From Teredinibacter waterburyi (GTDB taxonomy: Bacteria > Pseudomonadota > Gammaproteobacteria > Pseudomonadales > Cellvibrionaceae), in contig NZ_MRUH01000169.1 of NCBI RefSeq assembly GCF_001922985.1, positions 1 through 64,000 on the forward strand: 64,000 nucleotides of DNA, read 5' to 3'. The notes beneath the pieces were generated by a model. That model was not told the origin of the DNA. It did not search any database and was given only the letters and a program-made list of their open reading frames with translations. The position numbers and the translations under genes are program-made. Positions 54,556 through 61,967 of the stretch are shown piece after piece (position 1 is the stretch's first letter; each line of letters starts with the position of its first letter).

Positions 54556-55509
54556 TTATTCGCGATAAAGTTTTACCCTTGAACAATTGTCCCGTTTGCC
54601 TTCTTTCTTGCTGGCATACATCGCATTGTCGGCGCGAAATAAAAGCTTGTTCGCGGTTAAGCCTTCCTCCCAAATGGCGATACCTGCACTAATGCAGATA
54701 TCCAGTAGCTGCTGCGTACCGTCAACTGTGAGTTCAACAGGTACCGATATTTTATCTATTTTGGCCTGTACTACGTCGACAATCTCACGCTTATCTCTTA
54801 GGTGTGTATAAATCAAAACAAATTCGTCGCCGGCAAGCCGTGCGGCAATATCAGTTTTACGCAGTTCTGCGGAAAGCCGTTTAGCGACGCATTTAAGTAG
54901 ATCGTCACCGGCTTGATGGCCAAAATTATCATTCACTGCTTTAAAATCATCGAGATCGAGCATTACCGCAGCGAAGGTTGTGTGCTTGCGTTCGGAAGAA
55001 TCGATAATCTCTTGCATGCGTTGGAAGAGCGCCGCTCGGTTTGGCAATTCGGTGAGTGAATCGGTTAAAGCTTGATTGCGCAAGGTTTGAATTAAATGGT
55101 GACGTTCAATTGTGTAGACAATGGTTCGAGACAACAGCGAGGTATTCGCTTCACCTTTGGGGATATAGTCTGCGGCACCTTCAATAACGGCCTGCTCGCC
55201 CATTGCCTCGTCGTTACTGCCGGTTAAAATAATAACGGGCACATCAAAGCTAAATTTCTTCAGTTGTAGCAGCGTGTCGATACCTGTGGTTATGCCCAAG
55301 CCCAAATCGAGTAGAACGACATCAAAATTTTTTCGGTTTAATTCTTCGCACGCAGAAGACAGGTCCAAACAATGAGTTAGGGAGTATTCTCGACGGGTGT
55401 CTTTCTTTAGGAGCATGTTGAGACGATAGTAATCATCCTCATCGTCTTCAATAACGAGCATCGATATGCGGTCGTAGGCACTACCTGAATATTGTTTTAT
55501 GGAGTCCAT
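54556..55509 (-). CDS. Receiver-GGDEF response regulator (diguanylate cyclase)
   Basis: About 317 residues from ATG 55509, with AAGG upstream; the frame is open to 55563 inside the preceding gene. A receiver (about 15-130) has the acidic EDDEDD pocket, an Asp in VVLLDLGLGITTG and Lys in DYIPKGE. A GGDEF domain (about 155-315) has AGDEF at the active site, LDDFKAVNDNFGHQAGD and the inhibition site RKTD five residues upstream. It should make c-di-GMP when phosphorylated. It is the last gene of the operon with the ethylene-receptor-like kinase. Confidence 0.9.
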   Translation of the reverse strand: MDSIKQYSGSAYDRISMLVIEDDEDDYYRLNMLLKKDTRREYSLTHCLDLSSACEELNRKNFDVVLLDLGLGITTGIDTLLQLKKFSFDVPVIILTGSNDEAMGEQAVIEGAADYIPKGEANTSLLSRTIVYTIERHHLIQTLRNQALTDSLTELPNRAALFQRMQEIIDSSERKHTTFAAVMLDLDDFKAVNDNFGHQAGDDLLKCVAKRLSAELRKTDIAARLAGDEFVLIYTHLRDKREIVDVVQAKIDKISVPVELTVDGTQQLLDICISAGIAIWEEGLTANKLLFRADNAMYASKKEGKRDNCSRVKLYRE

Positions 55510-55520
55510 TAATTTCGACC

Positions 55521-55967
55521 TTAGCGCTTTCTCATAGACGTTAATAGGGATGTCTGAAACCAAAAATCACAGAAATGTTGCAGCATGGATATCATCTCTT
55601 GGTATGAGCCGGGTTTAATGCAATAAGCGTTCGCACCAATCTTATAGCATTCTTGTAATTCTTGGTTGGCATTGGATGTGGTGTAGATAACAACCGGAAT
55701 CATTGAAAAGTGAGTCGAGCTTTTCAGCAGCTTTAATGTTTGTTTGCCGTCTAGTACGGGCATGTTCAAATCGAGCAATACAACATCAGGCATATTGTCG
55801 CCGTCTTCTTTGCGTTGTTCCAAAATTGCGATTAGGTCGGCTCCGTGTTCGGCGCAAATAAGTTCGGGGGCGCCTCGTACTTTTGCGAGCGCGCAGCGAA
55901 CTAAATATTGATCATCGTAGTCGTCGTCACATAGCATCAATAGAGGCTTTTTCGTTAGTTTGGACAC
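55521..55967 (-). CDS. CheY/Rcp1-like response regulator of the ethylene-receptor-like kinase
   Basis: A 148-residue stand-alone receiver starting at GTG 55967, only 3 bases after the kinase stop. It has the acidic cluster LCDDDYDD, phosphoacceptor Asp near 64 in VVLLDLNMPVLDG, and Lys in CIKPGSYQE. With no output domain it should relay phosphate or bind a target. It is followed by the receiver-GGDEF gene. Confidence 0.9.
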   Translation of the reverse strand: MSKLTKKPLLMLCDDDYDDQYLVRCALAKVRGAPELICAEHGADLIAILEQRKEDGDNMPDVVLLDLNMPVLDGKQTLKLLKSSTHFSMIPVVIYTTSNANQELQECYKIGANAYCIKPGSYQEMISMLQHFCDFWFQTSLLTSMRKR

Positions 55968-55970
55968 ACG

Positions 55971-58649
55971 TTAGTCTCCATCGGCGAGCTCGATAATAAA
56001 AGTCGCCCCTTCGTTGGGTGAAGATTTTGCGAAAATTGTGCCGCCATGTGCGGCAACAATTTGTCTGCATAATGCTAACCCCATACCGTGGCCTTTGATA
56101 TTTCTACCTACCAGTCGTTTGAAGGGTTCAAAAATAGCCTCGCTTAAGTCTTGACTAAATCCCACACCGTTATCGGATATTTCGACAATACTATTTCCAC
56201 CATGACTTCGACCGCTAATCTTGATGATCGTATTTTTTTTGGAAAGATCTGCATAGCGAATACTGTTGGTAATTAAATTATGTAGCACTTGCAGGAAGCC
56301 GCTCTTGTCGACATATAGAATGGTGTCTTGAGTTAGCTCAATCTCTGCGCCGGATTCACTGATAAGTGCCGATAAATCATCGCGCGCGAGCTGTACTAAA
56401 TCTGATAAGTTGTTGTCAGTTTTGTCGACTTTTTCGCGTGAATAGCGGGAAAGCTGTAACAGGCTGTCGATCATTTCGCGCATTCGAGTAGCGGCATTAC
56501 TAATTCTATTCAGCTCATATCGAGCATCGGGGTCATCAATTTTTCCGCTCAGGCGCTGCTCTAAACTTTCTGAAAAGGTGGTGATCTTACGTAGTGGTTC
56601 CTGTAGGTCGTGGGATGCTGAGTAGGCAAAACGCTCCAGTGATGCGTTCGATTCGGCAAGTGCTTGCTCCACGGCTTTGCGGTCCGATATGTCTTCAAAA
56701 ACGATTATAAAGTGACTGTTTTTACCGACATCATTGCGCGCGATAGAAACCGTGATATAGACCCAAAGCAATTCGCCATCGTATTTTATATAGCGTTTTT
56801 CCATCATGTATTGATCGGTATCGCCGTTGATTAGGGAGGCGATTAGGTCATCGTCTTTGTGTAGGTCTTCGGGGTAAACAATGTCGGCTAGCTCAAGTGT
56901 CATTAAATGAGCGTGGGGGTAGCCGAGTATATCGCAGAGGCGTTTGTTAATGCGCAACCAATTGCCATCTAACCCTAAGTGGGCAATACCTACGGCGGCT
57001 TGCTCGAAGGTTGTGTAGAAATCTAGCGCCAACTTTTTAATGCTTTCTTCGCGTTCTTTTAATGAGGTTATATCGACAAAGGCGCTAAGGAGTTCTAGAG
57101 GCTTATTGTCCTCGTCAAAGGAATAAACGGAATCGCGGCTATAGCACCAGATCCAGTGACCATGTTTATGGCGTAAGCGAAACTGCACGATCTCGCCTTC
57201 GGTATCACAGTTGTGAAAGATCTTGGCAACATGGCTGTTGAGCTGGGCTTGGTCATCTGGGTGAACTAAGTCAATAAGTTCAAGTTCGTACTCAATATTT
57301 TTCAGGTCGTCTAGACTGTAACCGGTGATGGTTGAAAACTGCTCGTTGATAAAAGTACTTTTACTGGAGCGCACATTTAAAATGTAAGTACCGCAAAGGG
57401 ATTTATTCAGCACGGCATTTAAGAAATGTGATTTGTCGGCCAGCTTGTGCTCAAGCTCGGTCTTCTCGTTAATGTTGGCGAGTGTTCCAGACATGAGTAG
57501 CGGCTGATTGTGCGCATCAAACTGAGTGTTGCCGCGCGCGTGCATCCACTCATAATTGCCAGATTCAGCAATACCCCGATAGATTACGTCGTATTTCTCG
57601 CCGTTAAAATGGGCTTCTAACGCGTTGTTCACCCGCTCTCGGTGATCCGGATGTATGTGGTTTCGCCAGTGGCTGATCTGTGGTTGTTGATCGCATTCGG
57701 CTAGACCAATTAAACGCATTAGTGACGGGCTGTACCAAACATCATCCGTTTTTAGATTCCATTCCCAGATGCCGTCGTCGATGGCGTTAATTGCGCGCCC
57801 GATGCGGTTAGACCTTTCTAGTACTTGGTGTTTCTCTGCGGCTAGGCCGTTAAAGTCGACAATAGACGCAAATGCAAATTTGTCGCCGTTAAATTCGTGT
57901 ACTGACAAGCTGATTTCAATGGCGACATCGGCCCCAGTTTTCTTCACGCCCAGTACAATCCGGCCCTCTGCCATGGCATGATTTTGGGATGGATTTTTAA
58001 AATATTGCTCTACCAAAAAATTGTGGTGCGGTGTTTCACTGGTTTTAATCAATTGTTCCAACGGCGCGCCAACCAATTCATCTTGGTCGTAACCAAACAT
58101 TTTTTCTAATGCACGGTTTGCAATGTGAACCTTTTGCTGCTGATTGATAACCAGAAGGCCTGTTGGGATAAGTTCGGTCGCGAATTTAAATATCGATTCG
58201 GCGCGACGCTCCAGTTCACTGGTAAGGCGTTTGTGACGTTCATCGGCGGCAACCTTCAATGCCGACTCCAATTCTGCAGGTGTAGGGATACTTAAAATAA
58301 GCGGGATTGCTCTGAAAAGCACGACGGCCGTTAATACGCTGGCGATGGCGGTAAATATTTTGAGTAGGCCCTGGATGCCGTAGGCGCCGTGCCAAACGGT
58401 GTAGATATTGAATAGATGGGTTAAACCGCACAATAGAATAAATGCGGCAAACAGCAAAAACACGCTACGAAAACGGATATTTTTACGTTTAAATAAAAGC
58501 CATAATAAAAGTGCGGAAATAACAAAGTAGGCGATGCCTATTAATAGGTCGGAGATTACGTTTGACCAGAGGATGTCGGGGCGCCAGTAATAGCAATGCC
58601 CGTGAGGCATAAAATCACCCGTAAATAGTGAGTCCGACATGGCGCACAT
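55971..58649 (-). CDS. Sensor histidine kinase with ethylene-receptor-like (ETR1) N-terminal domain
   Basis: An 892-residue membrane kinase. Three TM helices fill about 29-118. Here ISDLLIGIAYF and FILLCGLTHLF match plant ETR1 (ISDFFIAIAYF, FIVLCGATHLI) with no gap from one to the other. The ETR1 residues needed for copper and ethylene binding, Asp25, Tyr32, Ile62, Cys65 and His69, correspond to Asp34, Tyr41, Ile71, Cys74 and His78, a constant offset of 9. Four PAS domains (about 155-275, 285-400, 405-525, 530-655) follow, then H-box SASHDLQEPLRKI (His680) and an ATPase domain with NLITNSIRYAD, EISDNGVGF and GHGMGLALCRQI. It heads an operon with a receiver and a receiver-GGDEF gene. Start: ATG 58649, or ATG 58640. 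Confidence 0.85.
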   Translation of the reverse strand: MCAMSDSLFTGDFMPHGHCYYWRPDILWSNVISDLLIGIAYFVISALLLWLLFKRKNIRFRSVFLLFAAFILLCGLTHLFNIYTVWHGAYGIQGLLKIFTAIASVLTAVVLFRAIPLILSIPTPAELESALKVAADERHKRLTSELERRAESIFKFATELIPTGLLVINQQQKVHIANRALEKMFGYDQDELVGAPLEQLIKTSETPHHNFLVEQYFKNPSQNHAMAEGRIVLGVKKTGADVAIEISLSVHEFNGDKFAFASIVDFNGLAAEKHQVLERSNRIGRAINAIDDGIWEWNLKTDDVWYSPSLMRLIGLAECDQQPQISHWRNHIHPDHRERVNNALEAHFNGEKYDVIYRGIAESGNYEWMHARGNTQFDAHNQPLLMSGTLANINEKTELEHKLADKSHFLNAVLNKSLCGTYILNVRSSKSTFINEQFSTITGYSLDDLKNIEYELELIDLVHPDDQAQLNSHVAKIFHNCDTEGEIVQFRLRHKHGHWIWCYSRDSVYSFDEDNKPLELLSAFVDITSLKEREESIKKLALDFYTTFEQAAVGIAHLGLDGNWLRINKRLCDILGYPHAHLMTLELADIVYPEDLHKDDDLIASLINGDTDQYMMEKRYIKYDGELLWVYITVSIARNDVGKNSHFIIVFEDISDRKAVEQALAESNASLERFAYSASHDLQEPLRKITTFSESLEQRLSGKIDDPDARYELNRISNAATRMREMIDSLLQLSRYSREKVDKTDNNLSDLVQLARDDLSALISESGAEIELTQDTILYVDKSGFLQVLHNLITNSIRYADLSKKNTIIKISGRSHGGNSIVEISDNGVGFSQDLSEAIFEPFKRLVGRNIKGHGMGLALCRQIVAAHGGTIFAKSSPNEGATFIIELADGD

Positions 58650-58703
58650 TTCCCTTTTCTGTGTCTTATCGTTTACGCTGTCAGTGTATTACTTAATAAA
58701 TGT

Positions 58704-58737
58704 ATAAACTGAACCACTAAAGTGTGGCTCAGTTTAT
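58704..58737 (-). terminator. Strong hairpin between the ligase operon and the kinase operon
   Basis: 14-base arms ATAAACTGAACCAC (58704-58717) and GTGGCTCAGTTTAT (58724-58737) pair with one mismatch around a 6-base loop. On the reverse strand it lies after the stop of the RLAN/ATP-grasp gene and before the sensor kinase, so it most likely ends the peptidase-ligase transcript. It is followed by an A/T-rich stretch, not a pure T-run. Confidence 0.55.
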
Positions 58738-58820
58738 CGGAGAACGCCAATGGATATTAGCGGCGAATAGCCGGATATTGACTTGGCGCCGGCTTGGGCC
58801 AGCGCTGTTTCGGAGAATAA

Positions 58821-60284
58821 TTAGTGGCGGCCACGCAACTCTAGACGGTTAGCAAACTCCTGCATGATAAGCATGTAAAGTTCGTTACCTAGATAGAGAT
58901 CTTCGACTTTGTGATCGATGCTGGGGTTGTCATTTACCTCGATCACGAAAACGTGGTTATCCTTTTGTTTGATGTCAACACCGTAAAGTCCTCGCCCGAT
59001 CATGGCACAGGCTTTTAGCGCTGCATCCAAAACATTTCGAGGAACTTCAAAAGTGGGAAGTGTTTCAAAATTTCCTGAGCTGTGACGTTTTGCACCGTGG
59101 TTGTAAATTTGCCAATGCTTTTTCGCCATATGGTAACGGCAGGCATAAATTGCGCGGCCGTTAAGCACGCCGATACGCCAATCGAAATCGGTAAAATAAA
59201 ATTCTTGAATCAGAACCAGCGCCGTTTCTTGAAACAGCTCGTCTAATTTTTCTTTTAGTTCCTCGCGATCTTTTACTTTGTATACGCCCTTAGAGAAGGA
59301 TCCCTCCGGTAGTTTAATCACCAGCGGGTAGCTAAATTCGGCCTCAATATTATTCAGATCGGTTTCGCCACTGTTAATGGCCACGCGTGTTTTCAGTGAT
59401 GGCACTTGGTTGTAACTAAAGGCGTCGTGAAGGAACACTTTGTTACAGCAGCGCAAAATCGATGTGGGGTCGTCGATAACGACTAAACCTTCCTGTTCGG
59501 CTTTGCGAGCTAGCCGATAGGTGTGATGGTCGATCGATGTCGTTTCGCGAATAAACAGCGCATCGTACTGGCTGATTTGACCGGCTTGAGCCGCTGTAAT
59601 AGTTTCCGCATGAATCCCCACTTTTGAGGCAGCTTTAATAAAACGCTTTATCGCATCCTTATCGCTGGGTGGTGTCGCTTCTTCTGGGTCTATTAAAATG
59701 GCGAGTTCCCAGCGATGCCGTTGCTTGGTGCTGCGACGTGTCCACACTTTTTCGGCAAAGCGGTCGAGACGTTGCCAAAAGGCTTCACGCTGGTCGTTCT
59801 CCAGTTGTTGGTAGGCAAACCGAGCGACACTTAAGCGCCAGCCCTGTTCGCAATGCTCAAGTGATAAGCGCAGTACCGGTGATGGGAACTTGTCGAACAC
59901 TTGGCGTGCGATTTTTTTCCAAGCCTCATTTTCGGCCCAGCCAAAATAAACCAGACAGTGCGCATCTTCACTATTGCTGAGGCCAGCAATTAGTTCTGGC
60001 GGCAGGCTATAACTAAAGCTTACGCTGGTATCGTCTGCTAGATCACGAAGATAGTTTACGGTTCCAACACTTGGTAGTGCTAGGTGCTGTCGCGCCTCTG
60101 CTAGAAGCGAACAATAGTAACCGCGGCTGAGATAGTGCTCGGTATCACACAGGTTAATCACCCGGGTCTTGGGTTCGTTACGTTTTGGGTACTCGGCAAG
60201 ATACTGCTCGAAGGTAATGACTCGAAAGTTGGGGTGTTCGACGAGTTGTTGTTCGTTATCGACGACAATAAGTGTTTGAATCAT
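58821..60284 (-). CDS. RimK-family ATP-grasp ligase with RLAN domain
   Basis: A 487-residue protein. The N-terminal half (about 1-200) is the RLAN domain, recognisable from the start VVDNEQQLVEHPNFRVITF and INLCDTEHYLSRGYYCSLLAEA. The ATP-grasp half (about 205-480) has YPLVIKLPEGSFSKGVYKV (nucleotide loop), the acidic DFDWRIGVLNGRAIYAC and the metal end VIEVNDNPSIDHKVEDLYLG. The RLAN/RimK group is thought to ligate amino acids or peptides (amidoligases); the product is not known. The gene follows the M42 peptidase by 8 bases, suggesting a matched ligase-peptidase pair. Confidence 0.88.
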   Translation of the reverse strand: MIQTLIVVDNEQQLVEHPNFRVITFEQYLAEYPKRNEPKTRVINLCDTEHYLSRGYYCSLLAEARQHLALPSVGTVNYLRDLADDTSVSFSYSLPPELIAGLSNSEDAHCLVYFGWAENEAWKKIARQVFDKFPSPVLRLSLEHCEQGWRLSVARFAYQQLENDQREAFWQRLDRFAEKVWTRRSTKQRHRWELAILIDPEEATPPSDKDAIKRFIKAASKVGIHAETITAAQAGQISQYDALFIRETTSIDHHTYRLARKAEQEGLVVIDDPTSILRCCNKVFLHDAFSYNQVPSLKTRVAINSGETDLNNIEAEFSYPLVIKLPEGSFSKGVYKVKDREELKEKLDELFQETALVLIQEFYFTDFDWRIGVLNGRAIYACRYHMAKKHWQIYNHGAKRHSSGNFETLPTFEVPRNVLDAALKACAMIGRGLYGVDIKQKDNHVFVIEVNDNPSIDHKVEDLYLGNELYMLIMQEFANRLELRGRH

Positions 60285-60292
60285 GGAGCGTT

Positions 60293-61426
60293 CTATTCCT
60301 GTGAAGGCGTGGTGTTGATCAGGGTGAGGAGCAGATCAAGAAATGCGGAAACAGACGTCAACGGAGCTGTTTCTGACAGTGTATGGTAGCCGGATGTTGG
60401 AATTTGCAATGTGGTGCCATCAACTAAACCATTTGAGGCCGCAATAATTCGTCCCATCTCGGTTGAGCCTAAACTGTGTGGCGACTCGCCTTTAGCGCAC
60501 AACTCGGCATTGAGTTGCACCACGTATTCGTCTTTAAACTGGTAGCGCCAGCCGCGGGCTTCGCAAAGTTGTCGCAAACGCGCGGTGAGCTCGCTATTAA
60601 AAACAGCGTTGGCATCGCGATTGCGCAGTACTAAGTCTTGCTGACAGGCGGCTTCAAAATTTGGATAGGGACTGGTATCGACCACTAATAACTGATTTGT
60701 CGAACCACCAAAACGGCGAAACCATTCCAATAGGTAACGCCAGCTTTTGCCGGCCTCTTCTTGTGCGGTAAAAAAAGCGGTGCCTTCAAAGCCCTGTTCA
60801 AACATATAAACCAAAATTGCTGCAGTCAGCACGTTGTCGAGTTGACCAACCAGTGCTTGGTCGGTCACCTTTAGCTTGTCGACAAAGGCTACCGGCGTTC
60901 CGGCAACCAAGTGGCTCATATTTTCCAGTTCGAAAATAAGGTTGTTGCGATATTCGCAAACGTGAGCACTGGTGATGGTGCCGCTACCGCGATAAGCGCC
61001 AGACCAAGGTTCGTAGGCGTAGACACGCTCTTGAGAGAAGCGGTTTACAATTTTTTTCATAAGCTGTTCGTCGACAGAATTGCCGAGTAGGTCGGAACGA
61101 GCGCCGGCAACGAAGGCCGCATATTGAAATTCATTTGGCCCAGTGCAGACCAGACCATGACGGTCGATGTGTGCCGAGAACATTAAGCTGTCGGGCTTGT
61201 TACCCTGAGCCACCAGCAAGCCTTCGTACCAGGTTACCTGCGCGCCGCGCTCTTCAAGTTCCCGCTGTAAGACTCGAAAGAACGAGTGTTCTGCACCGAC
61301 GACACTCGGGCTGCGGATTAAAATGTGTAGTAGCTCCAGCAGCGAGCTTGGCAGATTAGTCGCTATTGTCGGTAAGTGCGCCTCTGGGTTGGCGTCGACT
61401 CTGGAGGGAGGAACGGATTCGGTCAT
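60293..61426 (-). CDS. M42-family metallopeptidase
   Basis: A 377-residue zinc peptidase of the M42/M20 clan. Metal ligand positions look intact: His86 and Asp88 in SAHIDRHG, bridging Asp197 in GQLDNVL, catalytic Glu223-Glu224 in TAQEEAG, Asp250 in VVDTSPYPN and His348 in SGYHTLSE. The nearest annotated relatives that I recall are called 'osmoprotectant NAGGN system M42 peptidases', but the acetylglutaminylglutamine-amide synthesis genes are not in view. Here it partners the RLAN/ATP-grasp ligase, so a peptide-like metabolite is likely made and trimmed together. Confidence 0.82.
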   Translation of the reverse strand: MTESVPPSRVDANPEAHLPTIATNLPSSLLELLHILIRSPSVVGAEHSFFRVLQRELEERGAQVTWYEGLLVAQGNKPDSLMFSAHIDRHGLVCTGPNEFQYAAFVAGARSDLLGNSVDEQLMKKIVNRFSQERVYAYEPWSGAYRGSGTITSAHVCEYRNNLIFELENMSHLVAGTPVAFVDKLKVTDQALVGQLDNVLTAAILVYMFEQGFEGTAFFTAQEEAGKSWRYLLEWFRRFGGSTNQLLVVDTSPYPNFEAACQQDLVLRNRDANAVFNSELTARLRQLCEARGWRYQFKDEYVVQLNAELCAKGESPHSLGSTEMGRIIAASNGLVDGTTLQIPTSGYHTLSETAPLTSVSAFLDLLLTLINTTPSQE

Positions 61427-61676
61427 TCGGTGTCAATCCTGAAGATAGAATAGGAATAGAAGGTAGCCGTTTTGCAGAGACGGTAAGGTTTCTGCGGTAA
61501 CGATTTGAATCGCTTAAATAGCACGCCACTAGCTGTGCTGCAATCGATATTGAGTGAAATTGAAAAAAACACTGGCGTTAGATTTCGACAACCTACTGAG
61601 GTTGGAATCGTGTGAGAGATGAGGCGTGAGCGTGTTTGCAACGTCACTACAGGAACATCAACTTCAATCATAAATA

Positions 61677-61967
61677 ATGGTAATAGTTATGACACGTTTT
61701 AAGGATAACAAGGGTGCTTTGTTTGGCGACACTTGCAGTGTTCGCCCTACTCGATGTGGTTGGCTTGCGGGCTTGGCGTTGGTGGTACTTTTCAGCGGCT
61801 GCAGTGCGAGAGGAACTTACGAGAGCTTCTACCAGAACCGCATGAACGAATGCTTACACATTCTTAACCGCGACGAACAGCGCGAGTGTGAACGCGCGGC
61901 AAATAAAACCTATGAACAATACATGCGGGACCGCGAATTGAACCGCACCGGCTCCGCTGCTAGTTAA
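61677..61967 (+). CDS. Small lipoprotein of unknown function
   Basis: A 96-residue protein (ATG 61677, or ATG 61689 giving 92 residues). A basic start and hydrophobic segment end in the lipobox LFSGC, then SARGTYESFYQ. The mature part is charged and helical with a Cys pair spaced by 11 residues (ECLHILNRDEQRECE) that could form a disulfide. I do not recognise the family. It overlaps the end of the convergent glycoside-hydrolase gene by 8 bases. Confidence 0.65.
   Translation: MVIVMTRFKDNKGALFGDTCSVRPTRCGWLAGLALVVLFSGCSARGTYESFYQNRMNECLHILNRDEQRECERAANKTYEQYMRDRELNRTGSAAS

Noticed and set aside
61423-61671. 82-codon reverse frame upstream of the M42 peptidase
   Set aside because: No recognisable motif or start site; its end overlaps the peptidase start, and the stretch more likely holds the promoter of the ligase operon.
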